Part shown: positions 17,024 through 25,149 of the stretch, in pieces
Layout: each line of letters starts with the position of its first letter
Numbering within the stretch: the stretch's first letter is position 1
From: Parvularcula maris
Lineage (GTDB): Bacteria; Pseudomonadota; Alphaproteobacteria; Caulobacterales; Parvularculaceae
Length of the DNA: 64,000 bases
Direction of reading: 5' to 3'
Assembly (NCBI RefSeq): GCF_024505085.1
Contig: NZ_JANIBC010000011.1
Span: forward strand, 1 to 64,000
Notes under the pieces: generated by a model
What the model was told of the DNA's origin: nothing
The model's database searches: none
The model's input: the letters and a program-made list of their open reading frames with translations, nothing else
Program-made: the position numbers and the translations under genes

Positions 17024-17664
17024 CAGACGAGCACCTCGGCCCGGTCGTCCTGGTTGTCGATGGCTTCCAAACGGTCCTCTTCGACGGTGCCGTAGGCCTC
17101 ACGAATACGCACGGCCAGGGACAGGCCCACAGCGGTGGTGGCCACGCCGACGACGATGGCGGTGAGGATGAGGACATGGGGCAGCGGATTGGAGTAGAGG
17201 ATCTCCGTACCATGATCGAGCGCGGCTTTGGCCACATCGCCTGCGGGGGTCTCGGCCCTGGCCAGTTCGTTCACCGCGCCTTCGGGGGCGGTGTGGAGGC
17301 TCTCGCCGGGTGATAGCTCCGCATGGGTCTCTTCGATAGTGTTGACCGCGCCGCCCTCATGCAGGGGATCAGATGCGTAGCTGTCCTCGTGCTCGCCATA
17401 GGCTGTGCCATGGGTGCTTTCCGCATGGTCGCCGCCATGCTCTTCGCCGTGCCCCTCTTCCGCATGACCGCCGAGCAGGATGGGAGCCGTGCCGCCGAAC
17501 ACCTTGCCCATGGTGATGTAGAAGATGAACACGGAGGTCTGGAACAGGTTGAGGCCGATCAGCGTCTTCACGAGGTTGCCCCGAGAGAAGACGATATAGA
17601 GCCCCGTCATCATCAGCGCGATGACGATCCAGTAGTTGTAGCGTGCAAGGATGAACTCGATCAT
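17023..17664 (-). CDS. mnhC: Mrp antiporter subunit C with His-rich insertion
   Basis: NuoK/MrpC-type small subunit. Helices lie at about 11-27, 31-53 and 161-185, and the conserved GLNLFQTSVFIFYI and YSNPLPHVLILTAIVVG motifs are present. Canonical MrpC is about 110 residues; this one is 213. The extra length is a hydrophilic insertion (about 66-155) between helices 2 and 3, with ten histidines (67, 72, 76, 80, 85, 92, 102, 114, 124, 151) and many Asp/Glu. The loop could bind metal or act as a pH sensor (inference). Stop and start codons overlap its neighbours. Confidence 0.92.
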   Translation of the reverse strand: MIEFILARYNYWIVIALMMTGLYIVFSRGNLVKTLIGLNLFQTSVFIFYITMGKVFGGTAPILLGGHAEEGHGEEHGGDHAESTHGTAYGEHEDSYASDPLHEGGAVNTIEETHAELSPGESLHTAPEGAVNELARAETPAGDVAKAALDHGTEILYSNPLPHVLILTAIVVGVATTAVGLSLAVRIREAYGTVEEDRLEAIDNQDDRAEVLV

Positions 17665-18104
17665 TACCAGCTATCGTCCATGGGTTCGGGCTCTCTCCCG
17701 GCGAAAGCGTAGTAGATCTGCAGCATGGTCGCGGCGACCGCGAGGCCCACGCCGAGCTCCACCGCGATGATGCCGATATGCTGGCCCGCATGGTGGTGGC
17801 TGTCCGGCTGGATCACGTCGTAGTCGAGAAAGTTGCCGCCGAAGAGCAGCGTATAGACGCCCGTGCCGGCATAGATCAGCACGCCGAGGGCCATACCGAC
17901 CGGCAGCCAGCTCGGCGGGATGACCCGCTGGCAGCGGTCGAGGCCGAAGCCGAGGGCGTGGAGGATGAAGGCCGAGGCCAGGATCACCCCGGCCTGAAAG
18001 CCGCCGCCGGGGCCGTAATCGCCGTGGAACTGCACATAGAGGGCGAAGAGGATGATCGGCGCGAAGAGCGTTTTGATCGTCACGCGGAGTATCAAGTGAC
18101 CCAT
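17664..18104 (-). CDS. mnhB: Mrp antiporter subunit B
   Basis: 146-residue MnhB-domain membrane protein with about four helices. The family signature GDYGPGGGFQAGVILASAFIL is present (about 29-49), as is a second conserved region around GTGVYTLLFGGNFLDY. A HHHAGQHIG segment precedes the last helix. It lies between the DUF4040/MbhE-like subunit and subunit C, the order seen in Mrp and Mbh membrane modules. Confidence 0.92.
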   Translation of the reverse strand: MGHLILRVTIKTLFAPIILFALYVQFHGDYGPGGGFQAGVILASAFILHALGFGLDRCQRVIPPSWLPVGMALGVLIYAGTGVYTLLFGGNFLDYDVIQPDSHHHAGQHIGIIAVELGVGLAVAATMLQIYYAFAGREPEPMDDSW

Positions 18105-18108
18105 AACG

Positions 18109-18732
18109 TCAGTCCCTTCCGCCCTTGCCGCCGCCGCGCAAGGTCGTGCCCAGCAGCAGCAGACAGGCTAGGCCCGCGGTAAACACCACCACGGTCTCAC
18201 CCAGCGTGTCGAAGCCCCGGTAGCTGGCGAGGACGGCGGTGACGATGTTCGGCACCTCCACGTCCTGGGGCGTCTGGGCGATGTACTCCGCCCCCACATA
18301 GGCGTTGGCAGGGGCCTGGGGGTCGCCGAAGGCAGGCATGTCGATGGTGGAGTAGACCAGCGCCCCGCCGGTGACGAAGACGATCAGCAGGGGGAGAAGC
18401 TGGCGCCGCCTGTCCACCGGCATCTCGCGCTTGGCGGTCAAGGCAATGCCGGAGAGGACCAGCACGGTCGAGACCCCCGCCCCCACCGCGGCCTCAGTGA
18501 AGGCCACGTCCACGGCATCGAGCGCCACGAAGAAGGCCGCCGAGAGCAGGGAGTAGATGCCGGACAGCATGGCCACGCCGAAGAGCTGGCGCATTCGGAT
18601 CATCGACACGGCGGTGGCGACGAGGAGGGTGAGGATCAGGATCTCGATCGCCACCGAGGCGGCCTGCCCGGTCACTTCCATCATCGGCTCGGCATCGCTG
18701 GCCGCCGCTGCGAAGAATAAGATCATGCTCAT
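18109..18732 (-). CDS. DUF4040 / MbhD-E-like antiporter subunit (MrpA C-terminal equivalent)
   Basis: 207 residues with about six helices. The first half contains the DUF4040 signature DVAFTEAAVGAGVSTVL. The second half has the MbhE-like signature NIVTAVLASYRGFDTLGET. In canonical Mrp both regions sit at the C-terminus of MrpA; here they form a separate protein with no ND5-like N-terminus attached. Order and composition match the MbhD-MbhE position of membrane-bound hydrogenase modules. The overlap with subunit G is ATGA-type at 18729-18732. Confidence 0.88.
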   Translation of the reverse strand: MSMILFFAAAASDAEPMMEVTGQAASVAIEILILTLLVATAVSMIRMRQLFGVAMLSGIYSLLSAAFFVALDAVDVAFTEAAVGAGVSTVLVLSGIALTAKREMPVDRRRQLLPLLIVFVTGGALVYSTIDMPAFGDPQAPANAYVGAEYIAQTPQDVEVPNIVTAVLASYRGFDTLGETVVVFTAGLACLLLLGTTLRGGGKGGRD

Positions 18733-19097
18733 CGCTGCAGCTCCTTCTCGCGCTCGGCTTCTGGGCTGAGGGGCACATGCTCGCGCAGGAGCAGCTTGCC
18801 GGTCAGGGGGGCCTCCCGGCCTGCATAGGCGGCGTGGGCGACGGAGTGGGTGGCGACGGGGCTGGTCATCAGGAGGAAGAAGATGATGAGCAGGATCTTC
18901 ACCGCCGTCATCACGTCCGGCACCTGAAGCAGCAGCCCCAAGAGGATGAGGTCGGCGCCCAGCGTGTCGGTGACCCCGGCTGCGTGCATCCTGGTATAGA
19001 AGTCGGGAAAGCGCAGAACGCCCACCGCGCCGATGAGGACGAAGGCTCCCCCCGCCGCCAGCAGCAGAAACGACAGGATGTCGAGGATCAGCAGCAT
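18729..19097 (-). CDS. mnhG: Mrp antiporter subunit G
   Basis: 122-residue three-helix protein of the PhaG/MnhG family. The signature GAVGVLRFPDFYTRMHAAGVTDTLG is present from about residue 24, followed by LILLGLLLQ. The C-terminus after the third helix is charged. The start overlaps the end of the F gene by one base. Confidence 0.92.
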   Translation of the reverse strand: MLLILDILSFLLLAAGGAFVLIGAVGVLRFPDFYTRMHAAGVTDTLGADLILLGLLLQVPDVMTAVKILLIIFFLLMTSPVATHSVAHAAYAGREAPLTGKLLLREHVPLSPEAEREKELQR

Positions 19098-19393
19098 CAG
19101 CGAAGCTCCTCCCTCGCGGGGTTCTCGTCGGACATCACCCCCGTCAGGCGCCCGTAGCGGAAGAATTTGAGGATCGCGATGGTCGCGATGAAGTTGATCA
19201 GCGCATAGAGGAGCGCGATGTCGAGAAAGGCCGGGCGCCCTGTCAGGAACCCCAGCACGCCGAGGAGGAGCACGGTCTTGGTGCCGAAGCTGTTCACCGC
19301 CAGCACCCGGTCGTAGACCGTCGGCCCTACGATAGCCCTGGCCAGCATGAGCGCCATGGCGACGATGATGGCGATGCCTGCGGTCAGGTACAT
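19097..19393 (-). CDS. mnhF: Mrp antiporter subunit F
   Basis: 98-residue three-helix protein of the MnhF/PhaF family. It shows ARAIVGPTVYDRVLAVNSFG (about 19-38) and a closing region LDIALLYALINFIATIAILKF. It lies between E and G as in all Mrp operons. Confidence 0.92.
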   Translation of the reverse strand: MYLTAGIAIIVAMALMLARAIVGPTVYDRVLAVNSFGTKTVLLLGVLGFLTGRPAFLDIALLYALINFIATIAILKFFRYGRLTGVMSDENPAREELR

Positions 19394-19396
19394 GGC

Positions 19397-19903
19397 CTAG
19401 CGGTCCCCCTTCGCTTCGAGGCGGGTCGCCTTGTCACCCATCTCGCAGATAGCGGGGACATCCGCGAAGCTCTCGTCGAGGGCGTGGATCAGAAGGCTGT
19501 CCTCACGCACATCCACCGTCACTGTGCCCGGTGTCAGGGTGACGGAGTTGGCGAAGATGGTGCGGGTCAGGTCGCTTGGCTGGGGGGCAGGCACCTTGAT
19601 CAGCTTGGGGGCCAGCTTGATGTCCTTCTTCAGCACCTCGCGGGCCACCTGGATATTGGCCTTGCCGATCTCAAGGAACAGCCAGCTCATATAGGGGATG
19701 ATGCGCGGGAAGATCGAGGTCGGCACCCCTTCACGGTCCACCACGTCGGCCCTGTCGGCGAACCACAGGGTCAGCCCTACGGAGAAGACGCCGAAGGCCA
19801 CCAGCGTGGCGTAGTTCCAGTAGCCCGACAGCAGCAGCCACAGGGCGCAGAGCCCAGCGATTAGCACGAGCGACCTGCCGGTCGTGGCGAAAAAGCTCTT
19901 CAA
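19397..19903 (-). CDS. mnhE: Mrp antiporter subunit E
   Basis: MnhE family protein, first gene of the antiporter operon. Two helices near the N-terminus (SLVLIAGLCALWLLLSGYW and a second after it) are followed by a cytoplasmic domain. That domain carries the family signature FANSVTLTPGTVTVDV and the ending LLIHALDES. I place the start at TTG 19903, giving 168 residues, because GAAAGG lies upstream and the family begins just before the first helix. An ATG at 19987 would add 28 residues with no family resemblance. Confidence 0.88.
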   Translation of the reverse strand: MKSFFATTGRSLVLIAGLCALWLLLSGYWNYATLVAFGVFSVGLTLWFADRADVVDREGVPTSIFPRIIPYMSWLFLEIGKANIQVAREVLKKDIKLAPKLIKVPAPQPSDLTRTIFANSVTLTPGTVTVDVREDSLLIHALDESFADVPAICEMGDKATRLEAKGDR

Positions 19904-20174
19904 GCCGTCAGCCTTTCGAAGCGCGGGATGATCCGAAGGTGAACCCCCCCGGTAAGCGACGCCGGAAAAAAGGCAGTTGCGCCCCATCCGTCAACCGCTG
20001 ATCGCGGCTCTGCTACCCCAAAGCACCTTTCCGATCGGTTTGCGGGGCGAAGGATGGGGGAAAAGGCGCTTTCCGCCCATAGGTTCACAGTTTGATGTCC
20101 TCCGGGGAGCCGGAGCCTGGCGGGTGGTGTTTTGATGACGCCCTGCTTAGGTTGATGCCGATAGGAGACCGTTC

Positions 20175-20462
20175 ATGCGCTCAGTTCTTGTTCTCGCCGC
20201 CGTGCTGCCGCTCGCCGCCTGCACGACCACCGCCCCCGAGGCCCTTGAAGGTCCCTACGCCACCGAAGGCTTCTCCGATGGTTGCCGCACTGCGGAGGCC
20301 CGCCAGGCCGCGTTCAACACGCAGGTGTTCCGCAACGAAGAGCTGTTCCGTCTCCAGCCGAGCTACGCAGCCGGCTGGCGCCAGGGCTATAATGAGTGCT
20401 TGAAGCAGGCCGATGACAGCCCCGAGCCCACGAGTTTGGGCAATCCGCGGACGATTCCGTAA
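20175..20462 (+). CDS. Small lipoprotein
   Basis: 95 residues with a lipoprotein signal peptide. The hydrophobic stretch VLVLAAVLPLAAC ends in lipobox LAAC at Cys16. The mature part is about 80 residues, hydrophilic, with two further cysteines (DGCRTAEAR and YNECLKQ) that could form a disulfide, and a repeated GF/GW-x-x-G-like pattern. AGGAGA lies eight bases before the ATG. It is monocistronic, between the Mrp operon and the gcv operon. Function unknown. Confidence 0.8.
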   Translation: MRSVLVLAAVLPLAACTTTAPEALEGPYATEGFSDGCRTAEARQAAFNTQVFRNEELFRLQPSYAAGWRQGYNECLKQADDSPEPTSLGNPRTIP

Positions 20463-20473
20463 AGCGCTTTCCT

Positions 20474-20660
20474 CCCCTTCAGGGGAGGTGTCAGCGAAGC
20501 TGACGGAGGGGCTTCGGAGCTGGTTCACCACAGGTGAAAGATAAGGTCTGGGAGACCTTATCTAGGCGGAGAAGGCCACTGCAGTGGCCGCAACTAGCCA
20601 GGGCGCTTGTTGATAGTCCCCCTCCGCCCTCCGGGCACCTCCCCCTGGTAGGGGGAGGAC
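20474..20660. repeat. Repeat family B-related, two fragments (B4)
   Basis: 20474-20518 contains CCTCCCCTTCAGGGGAGG then GTCAGCGAAGCTGAC. 20618-20660 carries the family B left half CTCCGCCCTCCGGGCACC with CCCCCTGGTAGGGGG. About 100 bp of unassigned sequence separates them. The element abuts the gcvPB stop codon and may act as a bidirectional 3' hairpin. Confidence 0.65.
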
Positions 20661-20662
20661 AC

Positions 20663-22183
20663 TTACTCCGCCGCCATCGCCTCTGGATTGGCTGGTGTCC
20701 ACTTCAGCACCGGCTTCCTCGCCGCTTTGGTCTCGTCGAGGCGGGTGCGGGGAGCATATCTAGGTGCTTGGGTGAAGCGCTCCTTCTCCCCGGCTTTCGC
20801 AGCGCGGGCGAGGCCTAGGAGCGAATCGCAGAACTCGTCCAGCGACGCCTTCGATTCGGTCTCGGTGGGCTCGATCAGCATGGCGCCGGAGACGACCAGC
20901 GGGAAATACATGGTCATGGGGTGGAAGCCCTCATCGATCATCGCCTTGGCAAAATCGAGCGTGCCGACGCCGGTGTCCTTGAGCCATCTGTCCGAGAACA
21001 GCGCCTCGTGCATGCAGGTGCCGGGGTAGCCCTGGGTCATTTCCTCGGCGAGGCGCACGCGGACATAGTTCGCGTTGAGGACCGAGTCCTCCGCCACCTT
21101 GCGCAAGCCGTCGGCGCCGTGGCTCATCATGTAGGACAGCGCACGGACGAACATCCCCATCTGGCCGTGGAAGGCGACCATGCGGCCGAAGGCCTGCTCC
21201 ATGTCGCCCTCGGCCTGCTCGATGATCTCGAAGCTTTCGCCGCTCTTCACCACCGCCGGAACGGGGGCGAAGGGAGCCAGCGCATCGGACAGCACCGTCG
21301 GGCCGGAGCCGGGACCGCCGCCGCCATGGGGCGTCGAGAAGGTCTTGTGCAGGTTGATATGCATGGCGTCGATGCCGAGGTCGCCCGGGCGGACCTTGCC
21401 GACGATCGCGTTGAAGTTGGCGCCGTCGCAGTAGAAATAGCCCCCCGCCTCGTGCACCGCCTCGGCCATCTCGCGGATGTCCCGCTCGAACAGGCCGCAA
21501 GTGTTGGGGTTGGTGACCATGATGGCGGCCACCTCGTCCGACAGTTTCTCCGTCATCGCGGCAAGGTCGACGCGGCCGTCCTCGGTCGCGGGCAGCTTGT
21601 GCACGGTGAAGCCGCACTGGGCGGCGGTTGCGGGGTTCGTGCCGTGGGCGCTTTCGGGCACCAGCACCTTCGTCCGTGTGGCGCCCTCTCCCTTGGCTTC
21701 GATAGCCGCGCGAATAGCCATCATGCCGCAGAGCTCGCCATGGGCACCAGCCTTGGGCGACATGGCGACGGCGGGCATGGCCGTCAGCTCACAGAGCCAG
21801 TGCTGCAGCTCGTGGATGAGACCTAGCGCGCCCTGTACGGTCTGTACGGGCTGCAGCGGGTGCACATCGGCGAAGCCGGGCAGCCGGGCCATCCGCTCGT
21901 TGAGGCGGGGGTTGTGCTTCATGGTGCAGCTACCCAGCGGGAAGATGCCCATATCGATGGCGTAGTTCTTCTGGCTGAGGCGCACGAAGTGCCGCATGGC
22001 CTGAGGCTCGGCGAAGGCGGGGAGCTCGACTGGTTGCTCCGCACACAGATCGCCTAGGCGGGACGTGCCGGAAGGCTCCGGCATATCCACGCCGGACTTC
22101 TCATAGGAGCCCTCTTCGAAGAGAAGCGGGACTTCGAGTTCGAGGCCCTTGTGGCCGGTGAAGGTGTCGGTGGTGGTGGTCAT
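20663..22183 (-). CDS. gcvPB: Glycine dehydrogenase (decarboxylating) subunit 2
   Basis: Larger PLP-binding subunit of the split P-protein of the glycine cleavage system, which decarboxylates glycine and passes aminomethyl to lipoyl-GcvH. The PLP lysine lies in HINLHKTFSTPHGGGGPGSG. Other landmarks are GSCTMKHNPR near residue 96, GAHGELCGMMA and VTNPNTCGLFE. 506 residues from the ATG at 22183, which lies just past the cupin stop and fits the family N-terminus (KGLELEVPLLFEEGSYEKSG). Last gene of the gcv operon. Confidence 0.95.
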   Translation of the reverse strand: MTTTTDTFTGHKGLELEVPLLFEEGSYEKSGVDMPEPSGTSRLGDLCAEQPVELPAFAEPQAMRHFVRLSQKNYAIDMGIFPLGSCTMKHNPRLNERMARLPGFADVHPLQPVQTVQGALGLIHELQHWLCELTAMPAVAMSPKAGAHGELCGMMAIRAAIEAKGEGATRTKVLVPESAHGTNPATAAQCGFTVHKLPATEDGRVDLAAMTEKLSDEVAAIMVTNPNTCGLFERDIREMAEAVHEAGGYFYCDGANFNAIVGKVRPGDLGIDAMHINLHKTFSTPHGGGGPGSGPTVLSDALAPFAPVPAVVKSGESFEIIEQAEGDMEQAFGRMVAFHGQMGMFVRALSYMMSHGADGLRKVAEDSVLNANYVRVRLAEEMTQGYPGTCMHEALFSDRWLKDTGVGTLDFAKAMIDEGFHPMTMYFPLVVSGAMLIEPTETESKASLDEFCDSLLGLARAAKAGEKERFTQAPRYAPRTRLDETKAARKPVLKWTPANPEAMAAE

Positions 22184-22187
22184 GGTG

Positions 22188-22694
22188 CTACTCCGAAGAG
22201 GGGGCGGCATCTGCCGAAAGTTTGCGTACGTCGTCATCGGGGCCGATGGGGTCACCGGCCAGGGTTTCATAGCCGCCGGGGGTGCGGCGGTAGCTCATGT
22301 CGAGGCCCGGATAGTAGGCGACCTCGTCCGGGTCCCGCGTGCCGAGCTCCAGGAACCGGGCAGGCTTGTCGCTCAAATTGCGGACGGTGTGACCGACTGG
22401 CACGCCCGCCTTCCAGGCGGCGCTCTCTCCGGCGGTGAGGGTGTAGGTCGCCTCCCCCTCGGTCACGGTGACCTCGCCTTCCAGCACGTAGATCAGCTCG
22501 TCCTCGCGCTCGTGCCAGTGAGGGATGGAGGTCCCGCCGCCTGGCTCCAGCGTGACTTCGCCGAAGCCGAACTGGGACAGCCCCGCCTGGTCGGAGAGCT
22601 TCAGCTTGTTGTAGCCGTCGGTCTCGCGGCGCAGGCTGCCCGGATAGACCTGGCGCTCGTAGCGCTCCGTCTTCTGAAGATCGATCTTCGGCAT
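22188..22694 (-). CDS. Cupin domain protein within the gcv operon
   Basis: 168-residue single-domain cupin. Motif 1 reads PHWHEREDELIYVLEGEV (metal-binding His, His, Glu) and motif 2 lies around GVPVGHTVRN. The function is unknown; such proteins bind small ligands or metals. Its ATG overlaps the stop of the preceding membrane-protein gene (TGATG at 22692-22696), and gcvPB starts about four bases after its stop. The gene is thus embedded in the glycine cleavage operon and probably made with it. Confidence 0.85.
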   Translation of the reverse strand: MPKIDLQKTERYERQVYPGSLRRETDGYNKLKLSDQAGLSQFGFGEVTLEPGGGTSIPHWHEREDELIYVLEGEVTVTEGEATYTLTAGESAAWKAGVPVGHTVRNLSDKPARFLELGTRDPDEVAYYPGLDMSYRRTPGGYETLAGDPIGPDDDVRKLSADAAPSSE

Positions 22695-23293
22695 CAGTGA
22701 AGCCTTTTCGGCACCGTGCCGTCCTCGCGCTGGAGGGCGCCTAGGGCGGCGATTTTCTCGCGGTGCTCCTCATCGGTGATGACGCCGTGCTTGTGCAGCC
22801 ACTCGTATTTCTCGAGCTCAAGCTCCACAGGCCGGTCGAGGTTGATGTCCACTGCTTCGGAGCGGATGGCGGCCCTGCGCCGCTCTTCAATGGCGAGGTT
22901 GATGGTGTCGTGCTGCTTGTCCTTCAGCACGGTGATCTGGCCCATGGGTGCGTCGTACACGGTAAATGAGGTACGGGATCGGCGGTAGCCGAACTCGAAC
23001 AGCCCTGCGAGACCGGCATTGATGGCAGCACCCACCGGCGAGACCGAGAAAGGTCCGCCGAAATAGTAGCCGACCAGCCCCACCGCGGCTATGCCGAGAA
23101 GGAAGATGGCGGCGGCCCTCGCAGGTCCCACCTTCTCTTCATAGACCCGCGTCTCGAAGGGAATGTCCGCATAGGGCTGTTCGAACTCGGCGGCGGCGTT
23201 CTGGTCCTCAAAACGGTAGGCGAGCGCGTGGTCTCCGAAGGTCATCCGGATACGGTTGGCCAGACGTTTCTGCTCGAAGACCGGGTTCGCCAT
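22694..23293 (-). CDS. Membrane protein with SHOCT-like C-terminus within the gcv operon
   Basis: 199 residues. A hydrophilic N-terminal domain (about 1-60) is followed by two hydrophobic helices (about 65-85 and 92-105), then a cytosolic domain. The C-terminus YEWLHKHGVITDEEHREKIAAL resembles a SHOCT-like short helical motif. The ATG at 23293 lies just after the gcvPA stop; longer starts would overlap gcvPA. No established function. Its position between the two halves of the P-protein is unusual. Confidence 0.78.
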   Translation of the reverse strand: MANPVFEQKRLANRIRMTFGDHALAYRFEDQNAAAEFEQPYADIPFETRVYEEKVGPARAAAIFLLGIAAVGLVGYYFGGPFSVSPVGAAINAGLAGLFEFGYRRSRTSFTVYDAPMGQITVLKDKQHDTINLAIEERRRAAIRSEAVDINLDRPVELELEKYEWLHKHGVITDEEHREKIAALGALQREDGTVPKRLH

Positions 23294-23297
23294 AAGC

Positions 23298-24635
23298 CTA
23301 GAGCGCCTCCTCCAGCGCGGTTTTGAGGGCGGTGATGTCCTCATCCGTGGTCAGCTCGGTGGCGGCGACGATGAGAAGGTTCTCGGTCTCCTCCCGCCCC
23401 GGCCACAGCCTGCCGCCCGGCACGCCCGCGATGATGCCTTTCGCGGCGACAACGTCCGTTACGTCCGAAGCGTTCTTCGGCAGGCAGATGGTGAACTCGT
23501 TGAAGAAGGCGTCGTTGAGGACTTCCACACCTTGCACTGAGGCGAGCGCGTCGGCGGTCTTCACCGCGGCTTCGTGGCTGAGCTGCGCTACCTTGCGCAG
23601 GCCGTGTCCGCCGAGAAGCGACATATGCACCGTGAAGGCCAGAGCGCAGAGGCCGGAGTTGGTGCAAATGTTCGACGTCGCCTTGTCGCGGCGGATATGC
23701 TGCTCGCGGGTGGAGAGTGTAAGAACGAAACCGCGCCGACCCTCCGTATCCGTGGTCTCGCCGCAGAGGCGGCCCGGCATGTGCCGGATATGTTTCTCGC
23801 GAGCCGCGAAGAGGCCTAAGTAAGGCCCGCCGAAGTTGAGGGCGTTGCCGATGGACTGACCCTCGGCCACGACGATGTCTGCGCCTTGGCTGCCCGGCGA
23901 TTTGAGAAGGCCGAAGGACACGGCTTCGGTCACCACTGCCACGCAGAGAGCGCCGTGCTCATGGGCCTTCTTGGCGATCTCGGTCAGGTCGCGCAGGAAG
24001 CCGAAGACGTCCGGGCTCTGAACGATGACGCAGGATGTCTCGTCGTCGATCATGTCCAGGACCGCGCCAGCGCCGGGGGTGGCCGGGGCCTGGAGCACCT
24101 TGTCGTCGATCAGCTCCTCATTAGTACGGACGACTTCGGCATAGTGCGGATGAAGCCCGCCCGCCATGACCACCTTGTTGCGCTTCGTAATCCGCCGGGC
24201 CATCAGCGCCGCTTCGGCGGTGGCGGTCGAGCCGTCATACATAGAGGCGTTGGCGACCTCCATGCCGGTGAGGGCTGCTACCTGAGTCTGGAACTCGAAG
24301 AGGTACTGCAGCGTGCCCTGAGCAATCTCGGGCTGGTAGGGCGTATAGGCGGTCAGGAACTCCGAGCGCTGAATGATGTGGTCCACCGTGGCGGGCACGT
24401 GGTGGCGGTAGGCCCCTGCGCCGGCGAAGAACGGACCATCGGATCCCAAGTGGTTCTGGCGCGACAGGCGGGTGAGGCGGCGCTCCACCTCCATCTCCGG
24501 CATGTGGTCCGGCAGGTCGAGCGCGGGGTTCAGCGCGCCCTCGGGCACGTCCGAGAAGAGCTCGTCGACGGTCTCTACGCCGATGGTCTTCAGCATGGAC
24601 TGCCGGTCGGCGTCGGTGAGGGGGAGGTATCTCAT
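23298..24635 (-). CDS. gcvPA: Glycine dehydrogenase (decarboxylating) subunit 1
   Basis: Smaller subunit of the split P-protein. 445 residues from ATG 24635 ([15 protein letters not shown], the family N-terminus). Landmarks are [35 protein letters not shown] and [19 protein letters not shown]. It pairs with GcvPB to form the decarboxylase. A family A repeat separates it from gcvH, and two accessory genes lie between it and gcvPB. Confidence 0.95.
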   Translation of the reverse strand: MRYLPLTDADRQSMLKTIGVETVDELFSDVPEGALNPALDLPDHMPEMEVERRLTRLSRQNHLGSDGPFFAGAGAYRHHVPATVDHIIQRSEFLTAYTPYQPEIAQGTLQYLFEFQTQVAALTGMEVANASMYDGSTATAEAALMARRITKRNKVVMAGGLHPHYAEVVRTNEELIDDKVLQAPATPGAGAVLDMIDDETSCVIVQSPDVFGFLRDLTEIAKKAHEHGALCVAVVTEAVSFGLLKSPGSQGADIVVAEGQSIGNALNFGGPYLGLFAAREKHIRHMPGRLCGETTDTEGRRGFVLTLSTREQHIRRDKATSNICTNSGLCALAFTVHMSLLGGHGLRKVAQLSHEAAVKTADALASVQGVEVLNDAFFNEFTICLPKNASDVTDVVAAKGIIAGVPGGRLWPGREETENLLIVAATELTTDEDITALKTALEEAL

Positions 24636-24657
24636 GATCTTCCTAAATCCATCCAAT

Positions 24658-24773
24658 CGTCATCCCGGCCGGAGCGCTAGCGGAGAGCCGGGATCCATGG
24701 ACCATCTGTTGCGTTCGATCGGAACGGTCAGGCCATGGGTCCCGGATAAGCCTTACGGCTTTCCGGGATGACG
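24658..24773. repeat. Repeat family A, copy A3, inside the gcv operon
   Basis: 116-bp inverted repeat with CGTCATCCCGG / CCGGGATGACG ends, lying between gcvH and gcvPA, genes of the same operon. As RNA it would fold into a long hairpin, so it may cause partial termination, protect a 3' end or provide a processing site. Confidence 0.9.
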
Positions 24774-24777
24774 GCGT

Positions 24778-25149
24778 TTAGCTGTTCGCCGCGTGTTCCT
24801 TATACGCCGCTTCGTCCATCAGCTCGTCGAGCTCGCTGGGGTTCGAGAGCTTCATCTTGACAAACCAGCCGCCTTCCTCGGGGCCGTCATTGACCGTTTC
24901 CGGGGCATCGACGATCGAGCCGTTGCCCTCGATGATCTCGCCCGAGACGGGGGCGTAGACGTCGGAGGCGGCCTTGACGCTCTCGACCACGGCCATGTCG
25001 TCGCCTTGGGTGAACGAATTGCCCACGTCGGGCAGCTCCACGAAGACCACATCGCCGAGCTGTTCGGCGGCGTGCTTGGTGATGCCGACGGTAGCCGTGT
25101 CGCCTTCGACGCGGACCCATTCGTGGTCTTTGGTGAACTTGGTCGTCAT
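24778..25149 (-). CDS. gcvH: Glycine cleavage system H protein
   Basis: 123-residue lipoyl carrier of the glycine cleavage system. The lipoylation site is Lys59 in [16 protein letters not shown], and the C-terminal [18 protein letters not shown] is typical. The start overlaps the gcvT stop as ATGA (25146-25149). Confidence 0.97.
   Translation of the reverse strand: MTTKFTKDHEWVRVEGDTATVGITKHAAEQLGDVVFVELPDVGNSFTQGDDMAVVESVKAASDVYAPVSGEIIEGNGSIVDAPETVNDGPEEGGWFVKMKLSNPSELDELMDEAAYKEHAANS

Noticed and set aside
15809-17095. Long + strand open frame opposite the first D-like antiporter gene
   Set aside because: Same antisense artefact of GC-rich codon use, with a low-complexity charged product.
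20921-21826. + strand open frame opposite gcvPB
   Set aside because: Antisense shadow of a confidently identified gene.
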